Source: Balanoglossus misakiensis
Lineage: Eukaryota > Hemichordata
Assembly (NCBI GenBank): GCA_040954595.2
Contig: CM082590.2
Coordinates: 8,122,001-8,186,000, forward strand
Direction of reading: 5' to 3'
DNA: 64,000 bases
The stretch's first letter is position 1, and every line of letters begins with the position of its first letter. Position numbers and translations under genes: made by a program. Below, in pieces: positions 1 to 11,439 of this stretch. Below the pieces are notes generated by a model. The model saw nothing but the letters and a program-made list of their open reading frames with translations, had not been told where the DNA came from and did not search any database.

Positions 1-439
1 CAGGCCAACGTAATAAATTATATGAGAAGCTTCTGAAACTCAATTATTTGAAAACTTGTGGCATTGGTCAGTGAAGGTATGACATGATGTGGTGAGCAGC
101 GCCTCCAATGGACGTATCAGGAAAGCCTGTTCTAAATGAGCTGGGCAATATATTTCACCAAAGTTATTAAAACTTGGAAACAACTACGGCATTTTGAAAA
201 ACTCTCTTCTGGCCATGTTAAGTATTTTGATTCTCTCTTCTTTTTGAAGACGTTAGAAATAAATCAATAAATAAATAAAAAGTCTTCGTTTGTACTTTGA
301 TTTCCAAACAGAGTAGCTGGAATATACGGCTTAAATTTAATATTTTATAACAATGCAGGTTCATAATAATTATTATAATTGACAAAATATGTTGTTGTGA
401 GGTGATCTCCATAAACACCACTTAGTTGGTCAGTGGTGT
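1..439. other. AT-rich sequence, no gene recognised
   Basis: No recognisable coding exon, RNA gene or repeat boundary was found. The only open frame (minus strand, 67 codons) has low-complexity AT-driven composition. Confidence 0.5.
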
Positions 440-706
440 TAACAGAGATCCTTCACAGCGCCCTCTAGAGGGGCTTTTTCCCATACACAGCTTTGCTATC
501 GCCCTTAGAAATATTGTTTTCGATAGTATTCGTACAAACTACAGACATCTTTCAGTGGAATTTACATAACCATCGAAGTAACAGATCGTAAATATGCTTA
601 GTCTCATCATAGCCAGCCGAAAAGTACTTAAGTAATCATCGATTAACGTAATATGATAGTCCTATAAGTTATAGCTTAGTTTTCCGGTTAATTATGCAAA
701 TAACTT

Positions 707-775
707 TGTGGCGTAAAGGATAGTGTGACTGCCCTTGGTCTGAGAGGTCACGAGTTCGAATCCCAATAGGGATTC
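707..775 (+). mobile_element. tRNA-derived SINE head, copy 1
   Basis: An A-box-like stretch (GTGGCGTAAAGGATAG) is followed by a B-box (GAGTTCGAATCCC). The acceptor stem does not pair, and a T-rich stretch suitable as a Pol III terminator follows. This is a decayed tRNA-derived promoter, not a functional tRNA. Confidence 0.5.
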
Positions 776-1299
776 ACTTTTTTTCTTCTAGAGTAGACGT
801 AGTCTACATTCGGTCTTCTTCTGTATTTCCAAATAAAGTAGCCGGTACAAGCAGTTTTAATGTTCAAACCATCTTAAGCCGGTTAAATTCACTATTTTCC
901 GATACTCTTTCATAATTAATAGTTGCAAAAATACGCATGGTGGCTGGAGATCGGTTGTGGTCTGGTATTTAATGGACATCGTACATAACGCCCTCTGGAG
1001 AGGCTTCCCCCCCCCCCCCGTAGTGGACAGAATACCTTGATTGAGCATGACCTATGACCTTACGGGGCTGTGCTGCGTTGCCCAAACACAGCCGCGATAG
1101 CCCCCCTGAAAATATGTTTTTTTTTATAGTATCGTACAAACTACAGGCATCTTTCTATCGAATTTACTTTACTCTTGAAGTTACGGAGACGTAAATAAGC
1201 TCTGTCGCATTGTAGCAAACCGCTAAAAACTTTTGCAAACAGAGGAGAACATCTTGTAGGATATATCGTCGATTTCATGCTAATTATGCAAATGTCTAT

Positions 1300-1366
1300 G
1301 TGGCGTAGTGGCTAAAGTGATTGGCTATGGTGCGAGAGGTCCCGGGTTCGATTCCCGGCAGGGATT
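1300..1366 (+). mobile_element. tRNA-derived SINE head, copy 2
   Basis: The A-box is GTGGCGTAGTGGCTAAAG. The T-arm is perfect: CCGGG, a TTCGATT loop, then CCCGG. The acceptor stem is not complementary. TTTA repeats and a T-run follow directly, as at SINE tails. Confidence 0.55.
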
Positions 1367-1844
1367 TATTTATTTATTTATTTTTTTCTATGGTAGATTG
1401 ATGTCAATGACCACTGCCTCTCACGTGACTAGGAAAAGGCTGATTATAGTCTCATATTCCTCCCTCTTTTTCCCCGTGACGTCATTGCACCTGGATTACG
1501 TATACAGTACATTTACATGCGACTGTCATGTGACTGACTAGTTGTAGATACCGTCTCTAGAGAGCGCTGTGCATGACCTTTAGCCTTCCGTGACGTGTGA
1601 CTTGACCCAAACACAGGCGCGCTAAAGCCCTTAGAAAAATGCGTGTTTTCGACAGTAAAGTACAAAGTATGAACATCTGTCTGTTGAATTAACGTAACCG
1701 CCAACAGTACTGACCGAAAACAAGCTCATTTTTACTTTAGCAAGTCAAAAAGTACTTGCTTTTACGAGATCGAGCTACCTTGTTTACATACAATTACGTT
1801 GTGGCATTCATAACATAGTTGTTTGCTCAACCATACAAACATAA

Positions 1845-1915
1845 GCGTGGCCTATCGGTTAGGGCCATGGCCTGCCACGCAGCGGACCCGGGTTCGAGCC
1901 CCGGCAAGAGTGGCC
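1845..1915 (+). mobile_element. tRNA-Gly-like SINE head, copy 3
   Basis: The segment resembles tRNA-Gly(GCC): the anticodon-loop region reads CCTGCCACGC and the T-arm has a B-box (GGGTTCGAGCCCC). The 3' acceptor strand does not pair with the 5' GCGTGGC strand. A run of seven T follows. A weak chance remains that it is a diverged true tRNA. Confidence 0.5.
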
Positions 1916-2135
1916 TTTTTTTCAACCTAAGGCCAAGTACTTGGTTCTTTGATCCCACTTATTTTCCTTTTTTTTCTCTCTTAAAACAGGAATATGCTCT
2001 TTTTATTAACTCTACCATGCATTAGAAGCTGTAAAAAACATTTTTTTATCGAAAAATTGGCTCTAAATCCTTTTCCTAGGTTATTAGTAAGTGATGTGAC
2101 CAATATATAGAAGTTCCGAGCATATGTTTGCATGC

Positions 2136-2210
2136 AGCTCCGTGGCCTAGTGGTCAAGGTAAGTGACTAGCAAGTGGAAGGACGCGAGATCAAGACCCGC
2201 TGGAGGTGGA
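2136..2210 (+). mobile_element. tRNA-derived SINE head, copy 4 (degenerate)
   Basis: The A-box is recognisable (CCGTGGCCTAGTGGTCAAGG), but the B-box is altered to GAGATCAAGACCC. There is no T-run directly downstream; a G/A-rich stretch follows instead. Confidence 0.4.
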
Positions 2211-2279
2211 CATGGTGCACATGGAGAAGACTGGACGTGGATGGAACATGGACACAGGATGAAGATTTGCAGGTAAGTC

Positions 2280-2495
2280 GAAACACGGGGAGGGGTCATG
2301 CATCAGGGGTCAAATAAAGGGGGGGGAGATCATACACCAAGGATAGATAGAGGGGGGAGGCCATGCAACGAGGGGAGACACAGGGAGGGGGGCATGCATC
2401 AGGTAGGAAGGATGGGAGGGAGGGAGACAAGATGGAGAGGAGGAAGAAGGGGGGGAGACAAGACGAGGAGGAGAGAGAGGAGCGAGAGACAAAAT
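2280..2495 (+). repeat. Purine-rich low-complexity tract
   Basis: Strongly G/A-rich on the plus strand, with runs such as GGGGGGGAGA and GAGGAGGAGAGAGAGG. Open frames across it (up to 125 codons) reflect the composition and are not supported as genes. Confidence 0.7.
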
Positions 2496-2529
2496 TTTTT
2501 ATCAAAAATCTTTTTCTGCCTTTTTTTTT

Positions 2530-3272
2530 TTAATTTTTCTGATTTCAAAATTTTTTTTCCAGACGAAATTTATCAGTTGCTCTTCACACTGTTTGCACTG
2601 TATTTTGGCAGTGCAACCTTCAATTTTACAGATTTTCACAATATTTTCATTGGTTTTTGCTCTTTTAATGGTTAAAATGACCTTAAATTGGTAAGAATTG
2701 GGTATTTTAGTGATCGAAATGGCTATTTTAGTGAAAATAATGAAAAAATACATGTAATTTGGAACTTTAATGGTTAAAATGACCTTAATTTGGTAAGAAA
2801 TGGGTATTTTAGTGATCGAAATAGCTATTTTAGTGAAAATAATGAAAAATACATGTAATTGCGAACTTTAATGGTTAAAATGACCTTAATTTGGTAAGAA
2901 ATGGGTATTTTAGTGATCGAAATGGCTATTTTAGCAAAAATAATGAAAAAATACATGTAATTTTGGAAAACAACGGCTATTTCGGTGGAAGAAATAGAAA
3001 TTTCAAATAAAATAATGAAAAAAAACATTAAATTTGGCAAGAAATGCCTATTTTGGTGAAAGAAATGCCTGAAAATATCTGTAATTTTGAAAGAATTGCC
3101 TATTTTGTTAAAAATAATAGATTTTTAGCTGCTAAAACAGCTAAAGCAATGAAAATATTGTGAAAAATTATAAAATTAAAGGTTGAATTGTAAAAATACA
3201 ATTCACGCAGTGTAACGAGCAACTGATAAATTTCATTTGAAAAAAAAATATTGAAATCAGAAAAATAAACTC
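2530..3272. mobile_element. Foldback element with internal tandem repeats
   Basis: The ends are long imperfect inverted repeats: the stretch from about 2533 (TTTCTGATTTCAAAATTTTT onward to about 2650) is matched in reverse complement by about 3110-3270 (ending in GAAATCAGAAA). Between them lie at least three ~103-bp direct repeats starting near 2664, 2767 and 2867 with AATGGTTAAAATGACCTTAA. No transposase is present. It is probably a non-autonomous foldback or MITE-type element expanded by internal duplication. Confidence 0.6.
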
Positions 3273-3279
3273 CACTCTC

Positions 3280-3700
3280 TTCATACCATACACTGTAAGA
3301 GATACTTTGAATTTTACAATCTTTAAAAAAAATTTAAAGTAAAAACTTATTACAAGTTTTACTCTTTACCGTAATCGTTTACAGATTGTAAATGCAAAGT
3401 CATCTTTTACAGAACACACTCAGAAACTCACAATGTGACAACTAGATGTACATTGTTTTTCAGCTTTTAATCACTACGGTATCCAATAAATAAATAAAGT
3501 ACAAGGCTAGAGCTAATTAATTCAAAAAATCAAGTTTCCAAATCATACTCAGTAAATTTTGTGCATTTTCGCGGAAGTCAAGTAAGCGCCGGTCAGGTTT
3601 AAACTCTATAAAAGCCTCTTAAACAGAAAACTACGCGAAATAACAAAGCTAAAGTGAGTTACAACTTCAGGCAAAACTTTGAATGCATCTAACACTAAGT
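3280..3700. other. Non-coding stretch, nothing recognised
   Basis: AT-rich spacer between the foldback element and the long tandem array. No exon, RNA or clear repeat could be supported. Confidence 0.5.
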
Positions 3701-6700
3701 ATATCTATACACTGCGCATGCGCACCAACTAACACGCTAAAGTATAGGGCAACCAACACACGTGGGAAAGCGTCTATCACTAAGTCCGTTTCTGTACTGC
3801 GCATGCGCACCAACTATCACCTCCACTGAAATTGACAACACGGAAGTAAACACGCTAAGTATAGGGCATCCAACACACGCGAAAAACGGCGATTAAAGTT
3901 CTGACGAAGTGGCTAGGTTTTGTACTTTAGCAAAAATAAAGCGTATACACATAGGGCTATATGTATTTTACAATAAATCTTTGGATTCTACTGGAAATTT
4001 CACTTCAATCGGCGATCGGCGCTGGTGATCAGCGACGGTGACGCGTGTATGTAATCCTATGGAGACAGAGTCGACCGCCGCTATCAACACGTAAACAGTG
4101 GTAGAAATGGCTAAGTACTCTGTCGATTTTCTCAGTTTTTTGCTGACAATACTTCTTTACATCAAAACAAATCGAATGGTGATAATTGCGCAAACATTTA
4201 CAATTTCTGTCTGAATGAAACAGCGAGTTTTCTTGAGTATTGCCACTGGTAAATAAAGGGGGCGTGTCACTATGGACATTGATAAACAATGGACAGCGTT
4301 GAGATACGCGAAGTCGGGCAGCCAACAACACACACGGTAAAAACGGCGATTTCTTTTCTTGAGAAGTTGCTAGGTCTTGTACTTTAGTAAAAATGAACTC
4401 TATGCATACAGGACTATATAGTTATTCACTTAAAATCTTTAGGAAACATTGGGTTCTACTGGAAATTTCAATCGGCGATCGGCGCTGGTGATCAGCTACG
4501 GTGGACGCGTGTAATCCTATGGAGACAGAGTCGGCCGCCGATATCAACACGCAAACAGTGGCACATTAAATTTCGATTACAGAAATAGCAAATAACTCTA
4601 GCCCTTAGTCTATACACTTTTCTAAATGATTATTGCATGGACCTAACTTTTACACAAAAAATAGAGTCAGGAACCGGATTTTTTTTAGTGAAAGTGATTT
4701 TAAAACCGTGGATTGTCAACAACAGTATCATGGACGTCCATGATAGGAACACGGCCGCTGACGAGAGGTCGAAAGAACGCGTCACCGATTGCTCAAATCT
4801 CTCTCGATTTCCCCAGTTTTTCCTTTTAAGTCTTCTTTAAATCAAAACGAACTGAATGGTGATAATTTCGCACACATTTACAGCTTCGGTCTGAATTAAA
4901 CAGCGAGTTTTCGTGAGTATTGCCACTGGTAAGTAAAGGGGGCGTGTCACTGTGGACATTGATAAACAATGGACACCGCGTACATGAATATTGAAATACG
5001 CGAAGTCGGGAAACCAACATCACACACAGAAAACCGGCGATTACATTTCTGGAGAATTTGCCAGAGCTTGTACTTTAAGTTTCATGAAGTGTATACATAT
5101 CGGGCCATATTGTAGTTCAGGAAAAATCTTAGAGAAACATTGGTTTCTACAGGAAATTTCACTTCAATCGGCGATCGGCGCTGGTGATCAGTGACGGTGG
5201 ACGCGTGTAATCCTATGGAGACAGAGTCTGCCGCCGCTATCAACACGCAAACAGTGGCACATTAAATTTCGATTTACATAAATGGCAAAGTACTCTAGCC
5301 CTTAGTCTATACACTTTTCTAAATGATTATTGCATGGAACTAACTTTTACACAAAAAATAGAGTCAGGAACCGGAAATATTTTGAATGAAAGTGATTTTA
5401 AATACGCGGATTTTCAACAACAGTCTCAATGGACGCCAATGAAATAAACACGGTCACTCGCACAAGTATGAAAGAACGCGTCGCCGTTTGCTTAAATCTC
5501 AGTCGATTTTCTCAGTTTTTTTCTTTAAAAAATTCTTTACATCAACACAAATCGATTGGTAATATTGCGCAAACATTTTCAACTTCGGTCTGAATGAAAC
5601 AGCGAGTTTTCTTGAGTATTGCCACTGGTAAGTAAAGGGGGCGTGTCACTGTGGATATTGATAAACAATGGACAGCGTTGAGATACGCGAAGTCAGACAG
5701 CCAACAACACTCGCAGAAAAACGGCGATTACATTTCTTGAGAAGTTGCTAGAGCTTGTACTTTAAGCAACATGAAGTTTACACATATAGGACTACATTGC
5801 AGTAAGCAATAAAACCTTGGGAAACGTTGGATTCTACTGGAAATTTCACTTCAAGCTGCAATCGGCGCTTGTGATCGGCGACGGTGACGCGTGTAATCCT
5901 ATGGAGACAGAGTCGGCCGCCGATATCAACACGCAATTATGAAATTTCGATTACAGAAATGGCGAAGTACTCTGTCGATTTTCTCATATTTTTTGCTTTA
6001 AAAACTTGTTTACATCAACACAAATTGATTGGTGATATTCCCGCAAACATTTTCAACTACGGTCTGAATGAAACAGCGAGTTTTCTTGAGTATTGCCACT
6101 GAGAAATAAAGGGGGCGTGTCACTGTGGACATTGATAAACACTGGCGTTGAGATACGGGAAACCATAGACCCTAGGGGAAACCAACAACATACGCAGAAA
6201 AACGGCGATTACATTTTTGAAGAAGTTGCTAGAGCTTGTACTTTAAGAAACATGAAGTGTCTACATATCGGGCATATTGTAGTTCAGGAAAAATATTATG
6301 GAAACGCTAGTTTCTACAGGAAATTTCACTTCAATCGGCGATCGGCGCTGGTGATCAGCGACGGTGACGCGTGTAATCCTATGGAGACAGAGTCAGTCGC
6401 CGATATCAACACGTATACAGGGAAATTTCGTTTGCAGAAATGGCGAAGTACTCTGTCGATTTTCTCAGTTTTTTTTTGCTTTAAAAACTTGTTTACATCA
6501 ACATAAATTGATTGGTGATATTCCCGCAAACATTTTCAACTACGGTCTGAATGAAACAGCGAGTTTCGTGAGTATTGCCACTGGTAAATAAAGGGGGCGT
6601 GTCAATGTTGACATCGATAAGCAATGCAATGGACAGCGTTGAGATACGCGAAGTCGGGAAACCAACAACACATGTAGAAAAACGGCGATTAAATTTCTGG

Positions 6701-7330
6701 AGAAGTTGCTAGAGCTTGTACTTTAAGAAACATGAAGTGCCTACATATCGGGCCATATTGTAGTTGAGGAAAAATATTATTAAAACGCTAGTTACTACCG
6801 GAAATTTCACTTCAATCGGCGATCGGCGCTGGTGATCAGTGACGGTGGACGCGTGTAATCCTATGGAGACAGAGTCGGCCGCCGATATCAACACGCAAAC
6901 AGTGGCACATTAAATTTCGATCACAGAAACGGCAACGTACTCTAGCCCTTATTATATACATTTTTCTAAAATATTGTTGAATGGACCTAACTTTGACACG
7001 ACAAATAGAGTCAGGAACCGGAAATATTTTGAATGAAAGTGACTTTAAATACGCGGATTTTCAACAACAGTATCAATGGACGCCAATGAAATAAACACGG
7101 TCACTCGCACAAGCATGAAAGAAAGCGTCGGCGTTTGCTCAAATCTTTGTCGATTTTCTCGGTTATTGCATTAAAAACTTGTTTACATCAACAAAAATTG
7201 ATTGGTGATATTTGTGCAAAAATTTTCAACTTCAGTCTGAAAGAAACAGCGAGTTTTCGCGAGTATTGCCACTGGTAAATAGAGGGGGCGTGTCATTGTT
7301 GACATCAATAAACAATGGACAGGTCACCCC
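3700..7330. repeat. Tandem array of ~0.47- and ~0.69-kb units
   Basis: A shared anchor (GGCGATCGGCGCTGGTGATC followed by an ACGCGTGTAATCCTATGGAG block) recurs near 4009, 4470, 5169, 5857, 6337 and 6817, giving steps of about 461, 699, 688, 480 and 480 bp. The longer class carries an extra ~220-bp module (beginning CACATTAAATTTCGAT and including ATAGAGTCAGGAACCGG). Each unit also contains a GCCACTGGTAA...GGGGGCGTGTCA block. Near the left edge, two copies of the palindrome TGCGCATGCGCA (about 3715 and 3798) match the nuclear respiratory factor 1 motif. Open frames in it are short and interrupted. Confidence 0.7.
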
Positions 7331-7820
7331 AATCACGTCAATTTCTAATCTTCAATACATTTTGAATTTGACCGGATACTTCTATTTTGAATGTTTAAGT
7401 TGCAAAAACACGGTAACTAGAAGGGGAACTGTTGTAGAAATCACGTCAGAAAATTTTGATCTGGCTACACAGTTTTAAAAGTTGTAAAAAACGACAAGTA
7501 AGTAAGTCTATACTGAAAGTTCAACATGGTCCCTGCATAGTTAGTGTACATGTGCTTTCATATGTAAATGACCACACATAGTATTTGGCCTGAGCTCAAC
7601 ACATACAGTTTGATTTTGTATTAAAAATCATTAAGCCTAGCATTTCAACAAGAACAGAAAAGTTGATCTTGGTGTGACAAAACCAAATTAAAATAGTTAA
7701 GATTCGGTTTAAGTGATTTTCTGTGATTGATTTTTAATAATTTTGCTAAAAGCCACTTTCCTTTCAAGTTGAAATTATTTTTTCTCGACATATTTATGTT
7801 TTACATAAAAGTTAATCAAA
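7331..7820. other. AT-rich spacer, nothing recognised
   Basis: Sequence between two repeat arrays. No coding exon, RNA gene or regulatory element can be supported. Confidence 0.5.
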
Positions 7821-7824
7821 CTGA

Positions 7825-9475
7825 TTTTCTCAAATTTATCTGGCTGTATTTTTTATTTCAAGTCTTATTTTTCTTACATGTTAGCAATAGATATATATAT
7901 TTGTGTACATCGTGTGCTTTATAATGATTAACAGGGAACATTTAGTCCAACTTATTTACAACAGGATGGGTATATCCTAGCCTGACAAGCTATTTAAATT
8001 TTTTTAGACATTGGCAAATTGTGAACTTAAATCTATCATTTATCTGAAGGTACAAGTCTTTATATAAAGATTATTAAATTTTAATATTTAACCCCAAAGT
8101 TAAGTCTCCAGGGACCATTAGGGCCCACTTATTTATAACCTCAGCAGAACACAGGGGATGGAGATATCCTAGCCTGACAAACTGTTTGACATTTCAGCCC
8201 TGTTTATCTGGCTGTATTTTCTATTTCAAGTCTTTATTGACAAGATATAAAGAAGAATTAAAATTTAACCCCAAATTTAAGCTTCCAGGGGAAATTTGGC
8301 CCCACTTATTCACGACCTCAGCAGAACACTGGGGATGGAGATATCCTAGCCTGACAAGCTGTTTGACATTTCAGCCCTGTTTATCTGGCTGTATTTTCTA
8401 TTTCAAGTCTTTATTGACAAGATATAAAGAAGAATTAAAATTTAACCCCAAATTTAAGCTTCCAGGGGAAATTTGGCCCCACTTATTTACAACCTCAGCA
8501 GAACACTGGGGATGGAGATATCCTAGCCTGACAAGCTATTGGACATTTCAGCCCTGTTTATCTGGCTGTATTTTCTATTTCAAGTCTTTATTGACAAGAT
8601 ATAAAGAAGAATTAAAATTTAACCCCAAATTTAAGCTTCCAGGGGAAATTTGGCCCCACTTATTTACAACCTCAGCAGAACACTGGGGATGGAGATATCC
8701 TAGCCTGACAAGCTATTAGACATTTCAGCCCTGTTTATCTGGCTGTATTTTCTATTTCAAGTCTTTATTGACAAGATATAAAGAAGAATTAAAATTTAAC
8801 CCCAAATTTAAGCTTCCGGGGAAATTTGGCCCCACTTATTTACAACCTCAGCAGAACACTGGGGGTGGAGATATCCTAGCCTGACAAGCTATTAGACATT
8901 TCAGCCCTGTTTATCTGGCTGTATTTTCTATTTCAAGTCTTTATTGACAAGATATAAAGAAGAATTAAAATTTAACCCCAAATTTAAGCTTCCGGGGAAA
9001 TTTGGCCCCACTTATTTACAACCTCAGCAGAACACTGGGGATGGAGATATCCTAGCCTGACAAGCTATTAGACATTTCAGCCCTGTTTATCTGGCTGTAT
9101 TTTCTATTTCAAGTCTTTATTGACAAGATATAAAGAAGAATTAAAATTTAACCCCAAATTTAAGCTTCCGGGGAAATTTGGCCCCACTTATTTACAACCT
9201 CAGCAGAACACTGGGGGTGGAGATATCCTAGCCTGACAAGCTATTAGACATTTCAGCCCTGTTTATCTGGCTGTATTTTCTATTTCAAGTCTTTATTGAC
9301 AAGATATAAAGATTAATTAATATTTAACACCAAAGTTAAGTCTCCAGGGACCATTAGGGCCCACTTATTTACAACCTCAGTAGAACACTGGGGATGGAGA
9401 TATCCTAGCCTGACAAGCTTTTAGACATTTCAGCCCTGTTTATCTGGCTGTATTTTCTATTTCAGGTATGTATTT
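7825..9475 (+). repeat. 177-bp satellite array
   Basis: Seven near-identical units begin with ACATTTCAGCCCTGTTTATC from about 8189 to about 9430. The early units are 177 bp; some later units are 176 bp because one base is lost in the CTTCCAGGGG segment. Clearly diverged copies lie at both edges (7825-8180 and 9300-9475), as expected for an array homogenised from its centre. Because 177 is a multiple of three, three units form an open frame of 177 codons with a 59-residue repeat. That frame is broken in later units, so it is treated as a by-product. Confidence 0.85.
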
Positions 9476-10590
9476 TAAGTATCTGCATATCAGCTAGCTC
9501 AACAATAGAAATGTTAGCTCGATTTTAATACTCGTCTCTCTTATTACTGAATTTTTGTAATGAAATTTTGCAAAAAAATAATCTGACAGAATTTTTACAT
9601 ATCACAGAAATACCCTGAAATATACACACTGAGTACACTATGTGAATTTCATTATGGTAATTATGTACGTTACTACTTTCAAAACATTACGTCATGTTTA
9701 TTTTTTTCCACAGAACTGATGGTTTTGTAAACAACCGAGATAATGCTCGAGAAATAAAAAGCTATTAAAACGATTCAAACCCTGAACCATGGTGTCGACC
9801 CACCTACTATTATTACACACCGATTGAAAATTTTCAATGAAGGTCTAACCACTTACAAGTTACATTAACAGCGAAGCGGTCATCTCATTTACAACATATA
9901 CTGCAGTTACTAGTAATATTTGCATCACAATATTATTATTAAAACGCGGGTAATTTTATCACTAAAAGCCAGTTTCGACGGTCGATTGGGGAAACAGTTG
10001 AGTTGTTTTGATCCGGATTTGAGCACACGAGGGATTTCTACTGCGTTCACTCCAACACCGCAGGAGTGTGTTGTTGTCGGAACCGTGGGCTAAACCGCGA
10101 ATTTATTGGGAGCCAGGCCCCTTCAAACCCTATATTTCACGCTGTCGGAAGGTTGGACGGCTACGGCTATCATAGCTCTGCTCGGCAGGGCTGTGTTTAC
10201 TGGCCACGCTGTTGTTGGATGCCCTAAACATATGCCCTACTCCTAGCGCTCGGCATGTAAACAATCACAACATGACTGTAAAAATCATGCAAAAATACAA
10301 TCTTACTGTAATTTTCCTGTGGATTCAGTCTTCTCCTTGCACTTGTGCGGAGTTTAGGTATCCTAATATGAAACCACGGGCGCTTCTTGACCGGATTTGG
10401 CGAAAGTTCGAGGCAATTTCTACGCTATACGCGTGTTTACATGCCGACTGTTGCGGCTGTGGGACTTCCATACGAAACACGTGTGGGTCAAAGGTCGAAG
10501 GTCAGCATTAGGGGGATATCCTGACCTCATTAGTGCGCCCCTAGTGGTAATGATGACAAATGCTGATCGCAGTATGACGTCACCGCAACC
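9476..10590. other. Non-coding stretch, nothing recognised
   Basis: About 1.1 kb without a supported gene. A 99-codon plus-strand frame at 10212-10511 has no recognisable domain and no clear splice context. A GCGCCCCTAG motif near 10533 resembles the GCGCCCTCT blocks seen at other repeats. Confidence 0.5.
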
Positions 10591-10599
10591 TGCGTACGC

Positions 10600-10848
10600 T
10601 TATTATTAATATTCATTAGCTTATAAGTATTCTCCGCCATCTTCTCCCGCTATTAATATTTATAAGCTAATGAATAATAAGTATTCTCCGCCATCTTCTC
10701 TCGTTATTAATATTTATAAGCTAATGAATAATAAGTCTGGTGACGTCATGCCCGTACTCACTCAATGTTGCCAGGCTTTTTATTATTCATTAGCCCAGCT
10801 TATAAATATTCATGACAAGGGAGAAGATGGCGGAGAATATATACAATT
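10600..10848. repeat. Nested direct and inverted repeats around a CRE-like palindrome
   Basis: A 54-bp segment starting TATTCTCCGCCATCTTCTC is repeated directly at about 10628 and 10682. An inverted version lies at about 10778-10843 (GAGAAGATGGCGGAGAATAT). The spacer contains TGACGTCA (about 10741). The arrangement can fold into a long hairpin and resembles a MITE or foldback element with a duplicated arm. Confidence 0.5.
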
Positions 10849-10904
10849 TTGACTATAGAGGGCGCCAGGACCATTTCTGCTCTCAAGATTGGATGCTGGA
10901 TTAG

Positions 10905-11425
10905 ACTTATAACCCATGAAAAATTGTCATGGGTTATAGCCCATTTTTCATGGATTATAGCTCATGAAAATTTTCAAGAATTGAAATTTTCATTTTGGAC
11001 ATTTTTCATGGGTTATAGCTCATGAAAAATTTTCATGGGTTATAGCTCATGAAAATTTTCAAGAATTGAAATTTTCATTTTGGACATTTTTCATGATTTA
11101 AAGCTCATGAAAAATTTTCATGGGTTATAGCTCATGAAAATTTTCAAGAATTGAAATTTTCATTTTGGACATTTTTCATGATTTATAGCTCATGAAAATT
11201 TTTCATGGGTTATAGCTCATGAAAATTTTCAAGAATTGAAATTTTCATTTTGGACATTTTTCATGATTTATAGCTCATGAAAATTTTTCATGGGTTATAG
11301 CTCATGAAAATTTTCAAGAATTGAAATTTTCATTTTGGACATTTTTCATGATTTATAGCTCATGAAAAATTTTCATGGGTTATAGCTCATGAAAATTTTT
11401 CATGGGTTATAGCTCATGGACAATT
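10905..11425. repeat. 85-bp minisatellite built from CATGAAAATTTTTCATG palindromes
   Basis: The marker TTTTCAAGAATTGAAATTTT occurs at 10971, 11056, 11141, 11226 and 11311, an exact 85-bp period. Each unit contains several self-complementary CATGAAAA/TTTTCATG blocks and the phrase GGGTTATAGCTCATGAAAA. No open frame of note is present. Confidence 0.85.
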
Positions 11426-11439
11426 CAATAACCCTTGCC

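Larger units (their letters stand above)
440..2210 (+). repeat. Tandem ~0.55-kb units, each ending in a tRNA-like head
   Basis: Three diverged copies share the same order of landmarks: a GCGCCCTCT-type block (about 455, 985, 1560), a CCAAACACAG block, a 'cgtacaaactacagacatct' block, and a tRNA-like segment (707, 1300, 1845). The first two tRNA-like segments are preceded by ATTATGCAAA. Spacing between tRNA-like heads is about 593 and 545 bp. A fourth, shorter unit ends near 2210. The units look like successive duplications of one composite SINE-bearing segment. No protein-coding potential was seen. Confidence 0.6.

Noticed and set aside
707-2210. Four functional tRNA genes
   Set aside because: B-boxes are good in three, but acceptor stems do not pair and spacing is irregular; tRNA-derived repeats fit better.
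2298-2675. 125-codon Gly/Arg-rich frame
   Set aside because: Runs through the purine-rich tract; composition explains the open frame.
6093-6506. 137-codon frame in the long tandem array
   Set aside because: Neighbouring units break the frame; no splice or start context and no recognised domain.
8186-8719. 177-codon plus-strand frame with three 59-residue repeats
   Set aside because: It is a by-product of the 177-bp satellite. The frame breaks in later units through single-base losses, and there is no promoter or splice context.
10212-10511. 99-codon plus-strand frame
   Set aside because: No recognised domain, no splice signals of note, and it sits in repeat-rich DNA.
10905-11425. CRISPR-like array
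   Set aside because: Regular 85-bp period, but the whole unit repeats with no unique spacers, and the window is clearly eukaryotic.
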